From NCBI GenBank assembly GCA_038253325.1, contig JBBSHE010000006.1, positions 31,724-95,723 on the forward strand: a DNA stretch of 64,000 bases. The letters are read 5' to 3'. A model generated the notes under the pieces. The model had not been told where the DNA came from, did not search any database, and worked only from the letters and a program-made list of their open reading frames with translations. Source of the DNA: JBBSHE01 sp038253325. GTDB taxonomy: Bacteria > Actinomycetota > Actinomycetes > Propionibacteriales > Nocardioidaceae. The number at the start of each line of letters is the position of its first letter. Position 1 is the first letter of the stretch. This document shows positions 52,848-61,028 of this stretch, piece by piece. The position numbers and the translations under genes are program-made.

Positions 52848-53609
52848 ATGGATCTCGGTCTCGACCAACGCGTCTTCATCGTCACCGCGGGGACTCGCGG
52901 TCTCGGTCGCGCCACTGCCGAGTGCCTGGTTTCCGAAGGTGCCCGGGTTGTCGTCTCCGGTCGAGACCCGGAACAGGCTCGAGCGGCGGCGGCGGACCTG
53001 GGCGGGCGCGGGCAGGCGGTCGGAGTCGGAGCGGACAACGCCGCCCCCGACACAGCCGACCGCCTCGTCGCCGCGGCCCTCGACTCGTTCGGCGGTCTCG
53101 ACGGCGCGTTGGTCAGCGTCGGTGGACCGCCCGCAGGCGCGATGATGGACATCGACGACGGTCAGTGGCGCGCGGCCTTCGAGTCGGTCTTTCTCGGGGG
53201 AGTGCGGTTGGCGCGTACCGTCGCGTCGCGGCTCTCGGACGGCGGGTCCATCGCCTTCGTGCTGTCGACGTCGGTGAAGCAGCCCGTCCCCGGCCTGGCG
53301 GTCTCCAACGGCCTGCGCCCGGGCCTGGCCATGGCTGCCAAGACGCTGGCCGACGAGCTGGGGCCCCGTGGCGTCAGGGTGAACGGCCTGCTCCCGGGAC
53401 GAGTGCAGACGGAGCGGGTCAAGGAGCTCGACGCAATGACGGCCGACCCAGCCGCGACGCGGTCGACGCAGGAGTCCATGATCGCGCTGCGCAGGTACGG
53501 GCAGCCCGCGGAGTTCGGTCGGGTGGCCACGTTCTTGCTGTCCCCCGCGGCCAGCTACCTCACCGGCATCATGCTCGCTGTCGACGGCGGTATCACCCGC
53601 GCACTATGA
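52848..53609 (+). CDS. SDR family oxidoreductase with altered active site
   Basis: 253-residue Rossmann-fold SDR. The cofactor motif is TAGTRGLG (13-20), and VGGPPAG (91-97) replaces the usual NAG. The catalytic region reads LSTSVKQPVPGLAVSNGLRPG (140-160), so Asn154 occupies the position of the usual YxxxK tyrosine; a Lys is at 165. This marks a divergent ketoacyl-reductase-like subgroup whose reaction is not established. ATG 52848 fits the leaderless promoter. The TGA overlaps the sirtuin ATG by four bases. Confidence 0.88.
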   Translation: MDLGLDQRVFIVTAGTRGLGRATAECLVSEGARVVVSGRDPEQARAAAADLGGRGQAVGVGADNAAPDTADRLVAAALDSFGGLDGALVSVGGPPAGAMMDIDDGQWRAAFESVFLGGVRLARTVASRLSDGGSIAFVLSTSVKQPVPGLAVSNGLRPGLAMAAKTLADELGPRGVRVNGLLPGRVQTERVKELDAMTADPAATRSTQESMIALRRYGQPAEFGRVATFLLSPAASYLTGIMLAVDGGITRAL

Positions 53610-54370
53610 CGCAGCTCGACGAGGCCGGTCGGCAGCTCCGTGCGGCGCAGAGCGTTCTGGTGCTGACCGGTGCCGGCATCTCGACCGACTCGGGCATCCC
53701 CGACTTCCGCGGACCGCAGGGCGTGTGGACGAAGAACCCGGCGGCACAGGCGATGTTCACGATCGACCGCTATGTCGCCGACCCCGACGTTCGGCGTACG
53801 TCCTGGCTCAACCGCCGCGACCACCCGGCGTGGACGGCCGAGCCCAACCCGGCTCACCACGCCCTGGTGGCGTGGGAGCGGACGGGCAGGCTGAAGGCGA
53901 TCGCGACGCAGAACATCGACGGCCTGCATCAGCGCGCCGGTTCGGACCCGAGACGGGTGCTGGAGCTACACGGGACGCTGTGGCGGGCCGTGTGCCTTTC
54001 GTGCGGCGGGGTGCAGCCGATGGCATCGGTCATCGCCCGCGTCGACGCCGGTGAGGAAGATCCGCCGTGTCTCGGCTGCGGGGGGATCCTGAAGTCGGCG
54101 ACGGTCTCGTTCGGGCAGTCGCTGGACCCGCTCGTGCTGACGGCGGCGACGGACGCGGCCCGAGCCTGCGACCTGGTGGTGGCGATCGGTACCTCGTTGC
54201 AGGTGTACCCGGCGGCGGGTCTCTGCTCGGTCGCGGTCGAGTCGGGAGCGCACCTCGTCATCGTGAACGCGCAACCGACCGGCTATGACCAGCTCGCTGC
54301 CGCGGTCGTCCGCGAGCCGATCGGTGCGGCGGTGCCGGCTCTCACCGGGGCACTGGAGGAAGTGCGTTAG
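53606..54370 (+). CDS. NAD-dependent protein deacylase (sirtuin)
   Basis: 254-residue Sir2 enzyme removing acyl groups from lysines using NAD. GAGISTDSGIPDFRG (22-36), TQNIDGLHQ (101-109), catalytic His122 (ELHGTL) and the zinc cysteines Cys130, Cys133, Cys155 and Cys158 are complete. No class-III Ala/Tyr/Arg desuccinylase pattern is evident. Translationally coupled to the SDR gene; its 3' end overlaps the converging SURF1 gene by 29 bases. Confidence 0.96.
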   Translation: MTQLDEAGRQLRAAQSVLVLTGAGISTDSGIPDFRGPQGVWTKNPAAQAMFTIDRYVADPDVRRTSWLNRRDHPAWTAEPNPAHHALVAWERTGRLKAIATQNIDGLHQRAGSDPRRVLELHGTLWRAVCLSCGGVQPMASVIARVDAGEEDPPCLGCGGILKSATVSFGQSLDPLVLTAATDAARACDLVVAIGTSLQVYPAAGLCSVAVESGAHLVIVNAQPTGYDQLAAAVVREPIGAAVPALTGALEEVR

Positions 54371-55124
54371 CGCGGGGGGCTCGTCCACGGACGAGCTCGG
54401 GGTGCTTGCGCTCCTCGTTCTCCAGATATGCGAAGTAACCGAACCCTCCGACGGCAAGCAACGCGAAGAAGTACCACTGCAGCCCGTAGAAGAAGTGCGG
54501 ACCGCTCGACAGGTCGGGTCCGCTGTCGCGGGCAGGCGTCCGGGCGCCGCGGGGTGACTCCGCACGCGCGGTGAGGTATCCGCCGTAGACGGGGTACGGG
54601 AGCACCTGCCCGATCTGGTCGGAGGAGATCGCCCGGACCTGGCCGTCGTACACGGTGCTGGCGCCGCCCTCCGACGCGTTCTGACGCAGCCAGCCGGTGA
54701 CGGTGACCTTCCCGGACGGCGGGCTCGGCGGCGTGATCCTCACGTTTCCGTTGTCCGGCCCGGGAACCCAGCCGCGGTCGACGAGCACGGCCCGGCCGTC
54801 ATCGACACGCAACGGCACGATCACGTCCACCCCCGGGCGGCCGTCCCGGGTCTGGTACTTCAGCAACACGGTGTTAGCCGCGTCGTACGTCCCCGTCGCC
54901 GACACGCGCCGCCACTCGAACGCATCGGTGGGTGACGTCGTGGTCAGGACCGCCGTGGCCGGAGCCGGCTTGGCATCCAGGTTGGCGCGGACGATCGCGT
55001 TGTTGATCAAGCGGTCGTGCAGACGGTGGAACTGCCAGCGGCCGAGCTCGATGCAGACAAAGGCGAGCGCCACGACGACCACGAGGAACGTGATCCAACG
55101 CCGAGTCAGCAGCATCCGCAGCAC
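54342..55124 (-). CDS. SURF1 family cytochrome oxidase biogenesis protein
   Basis: 260-residue membrane protein with two helices (about 9-30 and 220-240) flanking an extracytoplasmic domain. Family features are LGRWQFHRL just after the first helix, the VLVDRGWVPGP segment, and HFFYGLQWYFFALLAVGGFGYF in the second helix. SURF1 supports insertion of haem A into aa3 oxidase, matching ctaA/ctaB in this window. GTG 55124 is chosen because TACATT lies 7 bases upstream (leaderless); ATG 55115 is the alternative. Confidence 0.92.
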   Translation of the reverse strand: MLRMLLTRRWITFLVVVVALAFVCIELGRWQFHRLHDRLINNAIVRANLDAKPAPATAVLTTTSPTDAFEWRRVSATGTYDAANTVLLKYQTRDGRPGVDVIVPLRVDDGRAVLVDRGWVPGPDNGNVRITPPSPPSGKVTVTGWLRQNASEGGASTVYDGQVRAISSDQIGQVLPYPVYGGYLTARAESPRGARTPARDSGPDLSSGPHFFYGLQWYFFALLAVGGFGYFAYLENEERKHPELVRGRAPRANALPPVPR

Positions 55125-55131
55125 GTTGGCC

Positions 55132-55137
55132 AATGTA
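55132..55137 (-). promoter_or_regulatory. -10 element of the SURF1 gene (leaderless)
   Basis: On the minus strand TACATT is followed by seven bases and GTG 55124, with no ribosome site. It forms a compact divergent promoter with moaA. Confidence 0.45.
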
Positions 55138-55191
55138 ACTCGCTGCGGCTCGCGGTGACCGCGGCCGGTCGAGAGCCGGCGCGAGACCGCG

Positions 55192-55197
55192 TAGGCT
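55192..55197 (+). promoter_or_regulatory. -10 element of moaA (leaderless)
   Basis: TAGGCT is six bases before the moaA ATG, the same hexamer and spacing as at uvrC, predicting a leaderless transcript. Confidence 0.55.
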
Positions 55198-55203
55198 GAG
55201 CCC

Positions 55204-56211
55204 ATGTCTCGTTCCGCCACCGGCCCGCTCATCGACCAGTTCGGTCGGGTCGCCACCGACCTTCGGGTATCGCTCACGGATCGTTGCAACCTGCGTTGCG
55301 AGTACTGCATGCCTGCCGAGGGGCTGGAGTGGCTGCCGAAGGACGAGACGCTGACCGACGACGAGGTCGTCCGGCTGATCCGGATCGCCGTGACGATGCT
55401 CGGGGTCGAGGACCTCCGGTTCACCGGGGGCGAGCCGTTGATCCGGCGGGGGTTCGTCGACATCGTCCGGCGGACGTCCCAGCTGCCTCGCCCGCCGCGG
55501 ATGGCCGTCACCACGAACGGGCTGGGGCTCGACAAGATGGCCGGCGCCCTGGCGGGTGCCGGATTGTCCCGTGTCAACGTCAGCCTGGACACCGTGCAAC
55601 CCGACACGTTCCACCAGATCACCCGGCGCAACCGGATGGACGATGTTGTGCGCGGTATCCAAGCGGCCGCGGCGGCCGGCCTTACCCCCGTCAAGATCAA
55701 TGCGGTCCTGCTGCGAGGGGTCAACGACGACCAGGCGCCCGAGATCCTCGGCTGGTGCCTCGACCACGGCTACGAGCTGCGCTTCATCGAGCAGATGCCC
55801 CTCGACGCCCAGCATGGGTGGAGTCGTGAGCGGATGGTGACCGCCGACGAGATCCAGGAACGGCTCAGCGTCGTGTTCGACCTCACCCCGAGCGGCGAAC
55901 AGAGGGGGAGTGCACCGGCCGAACGGTTCCTCGTCAACGGCGGGCCGGCCACGGTCGGCATCATCGCGTCGGTCACCCGTCCGTTCTGCGGCGACTGCGA
56001 CCGGGTACGCCTGACGGCCGACGGGAACGTGCGGAACTGCCTGTTCGCGCGGGAGGAGAGCGACCTCCGGGCCGCATTGCGCAGTGGCGCCGACGACGAC
56101 CAGATCGCCGACCGCTGGCGCACCGCGATGTGGGGGAAGCGGCCGGGCCACGGGATCGACGACCCTTCCTTCCTGCAACCGGCGCGTCCCATGAGCGCGA
56201 TCGGTGGCTGA
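55204..56211 (+). CDS. moaA: GTP 3',8-cyclase MoaA
   Basis: 335-residue radical SAM enzyme, first step of molybdenum cofactor synthesis. The N-terminal 4Fe-4S cysteines are Cys28, Cys32 and Cys35 (CNLRCEYC), with FTGGEP following. The C-terminal cluster uses FCGDCDRVRL and a later Cys in RNCLF. It ends in Gly-Gly (SAIGG), as MoaA does. No other moa gene is adjacent. ATG 55204 is set by the leaderless -10. Confidence 0.97.
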   Translation: MSRSATGPLIDQFGRVATDLRVSLTDRCNLRCEYCMPAEGLEWLPKDETLTDDEVVRLIRIAVTMLGVEDLRFTGGEPLIRRGFVDIVRRTSQLPRPPRMAVTTNGLGLDKMAGALAGAGLSRVNVSLDTVQPDTFHQITRRNRMDDVVRGIQAAAAAGLTPVKINAVLLRGVNDDQAPEILGWCLDHGYELRFIEQMPLDAQHGWSRERMVTADEIQERLSVVFDLTPSGEQRGSAPAERFLVNGGPATVGIIASVTRPFCGDCDRVRLTADGNVRNCLFAREESDLRAALRSGADDDQIADRWRTAMWGKRPGHGIDDPSFLQPARPMSAIGG

Positions 56212-56275
56212 CCCGGCCCGCTGTTCCCTCGAGGCGTACCGCCGGTGCCGCGCACAGCGGCGTATGTGCGCTGGA

Positions 56276-56281
56276 TAGCCT
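56276..56281 (+). promoter_or_regulatory. -10 element of the aldo/keto reductase gene (leaderless)
   Basis: TAGCCT lies six bases before ATG 56288, with no ribosome site between. Confidence 0.5.
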
Positions 56282-56287
56282 GCAAAC

Positions 56288-57172
56288 ATGCAGTCACGGA
56301 AGCTAGGCCAGTTCACTGTGTCCGCGATCGGGCTCGGCGCGATGCCGTTCTCGATGGGGCGCAACGTCAAGCCGAGCGAGGAGCAGGCGGTTGCCACCGT
56401 CCATGCGGCGCTCGATGCCGGCGTCACCTACATCGACACCGCGGACATCTATGCGCCGACCTGGGACACGATGGGCCACAACGAACGGATCGTCGGAAAA
56501 GCTCTGCGCACCTACGGTGGGTCGACCGGAGACGTCGTGATCGGCACCAAAGGGGGGATCACGCGAGGGGCCGGCGAGGAGTGGGGCCGCGACGGATCCC
56601 TCACGTACCTCAGGTCGGCCGTCGAGGCATCGCTTCGCGCTCTGGGTACGGACGTCATCGATCTCTACCACTGGCACCGACCGGACCGCTGGAAGGTTTA
56701 CGGCGACGTGATCGAGAGCCTCAAGGCGTTGCGCGACAGCGGCAAGATCAGGGCGATCGGCATCTCCAACGCGAACGTCGAGGAGATCGACGTCGCGGTC
56801 GAAGTACTCGGCGACGAAGGGCTCGCGTCCGTGCAGAACGAGTTCTCGCCCAGCTACCTGTCGTCGCGGGACGAGCTGGACCATTGCTTGGAGCTCGGGG
56901 TTGCGTTCCTGCCCTGGAGCCCGCTCGGCGGCACCGGCGCGTCGTCGAAGGATGTCGGCAACCGGTTTGCGGTCATCGGCAAGATCGCCTCCGAGCGTGG
57001 AGTGAGCGCCCAACAGGTTGTGCTCGCCTGGGAACTGAGCCTCGGCGGCCACGTCATCCCCATCCCGGGAGCGAGTCGGCCCGAGTCGATCGTCGACTCG
57101 GCAAAGGCCGCGGACATCACGTTCACGTCGGCCGAGCTCGACCGCCTGCGTGCGGCACTCGGTGACGCCTGA
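56288..57172 (+). CDS. aldo/keto reductase
   Basis: 294-residue NADPH-dependent TIM-barrel oxidoreductase. The catalytic tetrad is visible: Asp and Tyr in YIDTADIYAP (about 45-54), Lys in IGTKGG, His in YHWHRPDRW. The C-terminal cofactor-binding IPIPGASRPESIVDS is typical. Substrate unknown. It converges with the LuxR gene; 93 bases between them show no clear terminator. Confidence 0.95.
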   Translation: MQSRKLGQFTVSAIGLGAMPFSMGRNVKPSEEQAVATVHAALDAGVTYIDTADIYAPTWDTMGHNERIVGKALRTYGGSTGDVVIGTKGGITRGAGEEWGRDGSLTYLRSAVEASLRALGTDVIDLYHWHRPDRWKVYGDVIESLKALRDSGKIRAIGISNANVEEIDVAVEVLGDEGLASVQNEFSPSYLSSRDELDHCLELGVAFLPWSPLGGTGASSKDVGNRFAVIGKIASERGVSAQQVVLAWELSLGGHVIPIPGASRPESIVDSAKAADITFTSAELDRLRAALGDA

Positions 57173-57265
57173 GCGAATCTCGGATGACGTCCGCCGATCG
57201 CGGTGAAGCATTCGGCGTGACCGTCGCGGGACTCGGGATGAGGACGCCGGAGGGCGGCGGACTGC

Positions 57266-58294
57266 TCAGCAGAGCTGAGAGAACAGCTCATCTCGGCCGC
57301 GAACGCCGGCTTTCCGATAGATCGACCTGAGGTGGTCGTTCAGTGTCAGCACCGAGATCGAGAGCCGCCGGGCCATCTGCTTCGCGCTCAACCCGGTGGT
57401 CAGCACGGTGAGAACCTCCGCTTCCCTCGGCGTCAGACCACACCACGCGGCGAACGCGGGAGCCACAGAGTCGATGTCGCCCGGTCGCAGTACGACGACG
57501 ACATCGACGTCCCCTGCGGCAACCTTGCTGCCGGACACCAGGAGCCACTCACCGGTTGGCATCCGTACTCGGCAGAGTGGGCGACCGGGCCGGCGGCCGG
57601 CGGCAACCGCGGCGACCTCGTGGACGACCCGGATCACGTCGCTCGCCTGCGCGCCATCGGCCCAGGAATCGGCAAGCGATGTCAGCCATGCGTGGGCATC
57701 GTCGCTGACGTCGACGATGCGCCCGGGTCCGTCGAACAGGACCACACCAGCCGCTCGTGACCGGATTGGTGAGCCGATGCGACTGACCTGATATCGCCTG
57801 ATCGCGAGGCTGAGTGGCTCGGAGAGCGCGTTGGCGACGTCGGCGAGCTCGTCGGTGAAGGGCCGCCGCGTATCGTCGCGGAACAAGGAGAGAGCGCCCC
57901 AGTACCGGCCATCCATGACGAGGACGAGCCTCAGTTCGGAGCTATATCCCTCCGGCCGCAGGATCTCATGCAGTCGGGGGCTGCTCGGCGCCTTCGGGCC
58001 GCAGGACAGAGTTCCCGCCTTCACCGGTCGGCCGATCAGGTCTTCGTACCGGTTGACGTCGTGCTCGACGGTCTCATTGTGGATGAGGCGATCCGTGCTC
58101 ACCTCGAGCCCGTGGCGCGAGAACATCACTGACCTGAGCTGCGTCAGCGGGTCGACCCCGAAGAGGCAGTACCCGTCGAATCCCACTGCGAGGGCGACCG
58201 CTCCCATCACGCTCTCGGCGAACCAAGGGCCTGGCGATGGCTCACGGACCTGCTCCAGAACCCCTGCTCGTGCGGCGCCGAGGCTGGTGGCCAT
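57266..58294 (-). CDS. LuxR-family transcriptional regulator
   Basis: 342-residue regulator with a C-terminal LuxR-type HTH (LTPREAEVLTVLTTGLSAKQ and RRLSISVLTLNDHLRSIYRK, about 277-325). The N-terminal 250 residues resemble a GAF/PAS-like sensor (VGFDGYCLFGVDPLT, GRYWGALSLFRDD, GVVLFDGPGRIVDVSDDA), with no receiver domain. ATG 58294 is supported by TATGTT six bases upstream on the minus strand. It may regulate the divergent TolB-like gene. Confidence 0.9.
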   Translation of the reverse strand: MATSLGAARAGVLEQVREPSPGPWFAESVMGAVALAVGFDGYCLFGVDPLTQLRSVMFSRHGLEVSTDRLIHNETVEHDVNRYEDLIGRPVKAGTLSCGPKAPSSPRLHEILRPEGYSSELRLVLVMDGRYWGALSLFRDDTRRPFTDELADVANALSEPLSLAIRRYQVSRIGSPIRSRAAGVVLFDGPGRIVDVSDDAHAWLTSLADSWADGAQASDVIRVVHEVAAVAAGRRPGRPLCRVRMPTGEWLLVSGSKVAAGDVDVVVVLRPGDIDSVAPAFAAWCGLTPREAEVLTVLTTGLSAKQMARRLSISVLTLNDHLRSIYRKAGVRGRDELFSQLC

Positions 58295-58300
58295 CAATCC

Positions 58301-58306
58301 AACATA
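58301..58306 (-). promoter_or_regulatory. -10 element of the LuxR gene (leaderless)
   Basis: On the minus strand TATGTT is followed by six bases and ATG 58294, without a ribosome site. Confidence 0.45.
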
Positions 58307-58404
58307 GAGGTCGTCAACCCCGAATGCTCGGGATTTGACCGGGTTGCCGCTGTCCCTACGATCAAGTCTTTCCCGATGTCCGATGTAGATCGAGGCGATA
58401 CCGC

Positions 58405-59442
58405 ATGAAGCATGTGAAGCTCGTTGTCTTCGCGACGGTCGTGGGCATGACCGGAGCGCCACTGGTGCTTTCTGCAGCCGCCGTGGGCGGCGCGGCCAAT
58501 CGTGCCCCGTCCACCCGAGGCGTCATCGTCTGGACCAATCGCGCGAACGACGGCTCGGAGCACTTGCTGATCGCCAGGGCCGACGGGAGCCATCAGAGAG
58601 TCCTGACGCCGTCGGTACCCGATGCCGCCGACATCGACGCCCAGGTGTCCCCGCGGGGCAGCTGGATCGCCTACGAGCGCGACACCTCCGACGCTGCATC
58701 CATCCACCTCGTTCGGCCGAACGGTGCCGACGACCACGTCCTCGATGTCGGGTGCGACGACCCGTGCGTCGCCGCTGCCTCGCCGACGTGGATCTCGAAC
58801 AGACGGCTCGCCTTCGCTCTGGTGGTCGGGCCCTTCGATCCCCAGACGGGCGATGCGGCGTCGGCGGTGCTCTGGTCGGCCCGGATCGACGGCGGTCACG
58901 TTCGCCGGATCTCGCAACGCGGCATCGACGGAACCTACGAGGACTCCTACCTCCACGTGTCGCGGGACCGCAGTTACCTCACGTTCAAGCGGTTCCGCAA
59001 CGCGGACCACAGGTCTGCTCTCTTCCGCATGGACCGTGACGGTTCACATCGCCAGCAACTGACCCCATGGACCATCAGTGCCGACGTCAACGACCTGTCG
59101 ACGGCACGGCGCGGACCGACCAAGGACAAGATCGTCTTCGAGTCCTATGGCCGTGGCGACCCAGACGCCACCTTCGTCGACATGGCCACCGTCCCGGCCA
59201 CCTGCCGATCACTCCACGGCTGCGTCTCGAGAATCCGCTGGCTGACCGACAACAGAGCCACTGGTCGACGTAATGCCAACCCGCAGTGGTCACCAAACGG
59301 ATCCAGCCTCGTCTTCACCAACAGACCCAGCATCGACGATCCCAACGCGGAGATCTGGACGATGCGCTATGGGCAAACCGGACGGCGCAAGATCTCGACC
59401 TCCACCAACTTCGACTACCGGCCGACGTGGGGACGCCGCTGA
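58405..59442 (+). CDS. secreted TolB-like beta-propeller protein
   Basis: 345 residues with a Sec signal peptide (KHVKLVVFATVVGMTGAPLV, cut near 30). Repeated WD40/TolB-type blades follow: GSHQRVLTP, SPRGSWIAYERD, PNGADDHVLDV, ARIDGGHVRRIS, MDRDGSHRQQLTP, PQWSPNGSSLVFTNR. Probably an extracellular or periplasmic-like binding propeller; function unknown. The divergent LuxR gene lies 110 bases upstream. Confidence 0.82.
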   Translation: MKHVKLVVFATVVGMTGAPLVLSAAAVGGAANRAPSTRGVIVWTNRANDGSEHLLIARADGSHQRVLTPSVPDAADIDAQVSPRGSWIAYERDTSDAASIHLVRPNGADDHVLDVGCDDPCVAAASPTWISNRRLAFALVVGPFDPQTGDAASAVLWSARIDGGHVRRISQRGIDGTYEDSYLHVSRDRSYLTFKRFRNADHRSALFRMDRDGSHRQQLTPWTISADVNDLSTARRGPTKDKIVFESYGRGDPDATFVDMATVPATCRSLHGCVSRIRWLTDNRATGRRNANPQWSPNGSSLVFTNRPSIDDPNAEIWTMRYGQTGRRKISTSTNFDYRPTWGRR

Positions 59443-59534
59443 TCCGCGAAGGAGCCTTCACCTGAAGGCCCGCGACCGGTGATCGCCGCGCCGGGGATGA
59501 GGTGTCGACCTTGAGGGCTGACCTTGGAATCAAT

Positions 59535-59747
59535 CTAGTCGAGGGCGGTGTCTATCGGCTTGTTCTCACGCCAGAATCCACGTGCTGACAGGAATTCCGT
59601 GAGGTACCGCTCGTGCTCCGCGCAGGCAAGCCACGTCTTGCGCCGGTCTGGCGGGTGGATCTTGGGGTTGTTCCAGCGGACCGCGACCGTTGCCGGGGAC
59701 CGGCATCCCTTCGCCGAGCACGTCAGTTGCTGTGTCGACTTTTCCAT
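59535..59747 (-). CDS. small Cys/His zinc-binding protein, unknown function
   Basis: 70-residue soluble protein with Cys-x4-Cys (TCSAKGCRSPA, about 9-19) and Cys-x2-His (LACAEHERYL, about 41-50), a likely zinc knuckle. Small proteins of this type are conserved in actinobacteria without known function. It is preceded on the same strand by the DUF3099-like gene and its terminator hairpin. Confidence 0.7.
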   Translation of the reverse strand: MEKSTQQLTCSAKGCRSPATVAVRWNNPKIHPPDRRKTWLACAEHERYLTEFLSARGFWRENKPIDTALD

Positions 59748-59771
59748 CTGACCTTCCGGAGTCCGGACAGA

Positions 59772-59814
59772 GATGATGCCGGACAGCTACGGGGGGAAGC
59801 GGTCCGGCATCATC
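59772..59814 (-). terminator. terminator hairpin downstream of the DUF3099-like gene
   Basis: Perfect 13-base inverted repeat (GATGATGCCGGAC at 59772-59784 with 59802-59814) around a 17-base loop. On the minus strand it lies 67 bases beyond the stop of the gene ending at 59881 and before the small zinc protein gene. Confidence 0.65.
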
Positions 59815-59880
59815 GACAGGCATCCGACGGGGGAAGCGGAAGCCCTCGCCGTCCAAACTAACACGGGTCTTTCGGCACGC

Positions 59881-60201
59881 TCAAGCCGCTGACCCGTGGT
59901 CATCATCGTGGTCCGTACGGGGCCGGTGTTCGAGAAGTGGACGACTGCGCTGAAACCCGTCGAAGTTGTCATGTGCGTCGTGGCCGGGCGCGTTCGCAAT
60001 CACCACGGCGACATAGGGAAGGATGAACGCAGCGATGACCAGCACCCACCGTGCCGGTCCGTGGACCACGATGGCGGCGACGAAGCAGGCCGTCCGGACG
60101 CCCATTGACAGCAAGTAGCGTACTTCGCGCCGGCGTACGGCTTCGGTGCGGCTCACCCGGGCGCTGGTGATCCGGGTCGGCAGCTGTGGGTCCGTCGGCA
60201 T
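59881..60201 (-). CDS. DUF3099-like small membrane protein
   Basis: 106-residue protein with two membrane helices (about 32-48 and 50-70: MGVRTACFVAAIVV and WVLVIAAFILPYVAVVIANA), an N-terminal RITSARVSRTEAVRRREVRYL and an acidic His-rich tail. The arrangement matches actinobacterial DUF3099 proteins, of unknown function. ATG 60201 has AGGAGGAA upstream. It diverges from fabG. Confidence 0.78.
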   Translation of the reverse strand: MPTDPQLPTRITSARVSRTEAVRRREVRYLLSMGVRTACFVAAIVVHGPARWVLVIAAFILPYVAVVIANAPGHDAHDNFDGFQRSRPLLEHRPRTDHDDDHGSAA

Positions 60202-60259
60202 GCAGTTCCTCCTTCTCCACCCTACGCTGATGCGGCAGGAGACGATCGGAGGACAGTTC

Positions 60260-60982
60260 GTGGGCGACAGCGCACCGGTCGGCCGTTGCGTTCTGGTGAC
60301 CGGCGGCAACCGGGGAATCGGGTACGCGGTCGCAGCGGCGTACCGGGCAGCAGGGGACCGGGTGGCCGTGACGTACCGCTCCGGCGACCCGCCGGACGGC
60401 TTCTTCGGCGTTCGTTGCGACGTGACGGACTCCGACGCAGTGGAAGCCGGGTTCGCCGCGATCGAGGCGGACCTCGGACCCGTCGAGGTGCTCGTAGCGA
60501 ACGCCGGGATCACCCGGGACACGCTGGTGCTCCGGATGAGCGACACCGACTGGTCGGACGTGATCGAGACCAATCTGACGGGGTCCTTCCGGGTTGCCAG
60601 GCGCGCGGCCAAGGGGATGCTACGACTGCGTCGGGGGCGGATCATCTTCGTCTCGTCCGTCGTCGGCCTGCTTGGGTCCGCGGGCCAGGTGAACTACGCC
60701 GCGAGCAAGGCGGGCCTGGTCGGGATGGCACGCTCCCTCGCCCGAGAGCTCGGGAGCCGGAATATCACGGCCAACGTCGTCGCTCCGGGCTTCGTCGACA
60801 CCGCGATGACCGAGGAGCTCCCTGAAGACGTCAAGAAGCAATACCTCGCGTCGATCCCGCTTCGGCGGTTCACGTCTGTCGACGAGGTGGCAGCGGTTGT
60901 CCGCTGGGTCGGCTCAGACGAAGCGGCGTACCTAACCGGCGCGGTCATCCCCGTCGACGGCGGCCTCGGCATGGGGCACTGA
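60260..60982 (+). CDS. fabG: 3-oxoacyl-ACP reductase FabG (MabA-like)
   Basis: 240-residue NADPH-dependent SDR reducing 3-oxoacyl-ACP in fatty acid elongation. TGGNRGIG (14-21), NAG (81-83), Ser132/133 in FVSSVVG, and Tyr146-x3-Lys150 are intact. GTG 60260 has GGAGGA 6 bases upstream; ATG 60230 lies before the transcription start predicted from TACGCT (60223-60228). Followed after 46 bases by fabI, the mabA-inhA order of mycobacteria. Confidence 0.95.
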   Translation: MGDSAPVGRCVLVTGGNRGIGYAVAAAYRAAGDRVAVTYRSGDPPDGFFGVRCDVTDSDAVEAGFAAIEADLGPVEVLVANAGITRDTLVLRMSDTDWSDVIETNLTGSFRVARRAAKGMLRLRRGRIIFVSSVVGLLGSAGQVNYAASKAGLVGMARSLARELGSRNITANVVAPGFVDTAMTEELPEDVKKQYLASIPLRRFTSVDEVAAVVRWVGSDEAAYLTGAVIPVDGGLGMGH

Positions 60983-61028
60983 CCGGACCAGACTGGCAAC
61001 AACTCGGATGACGAAAGGTACGACGGAC

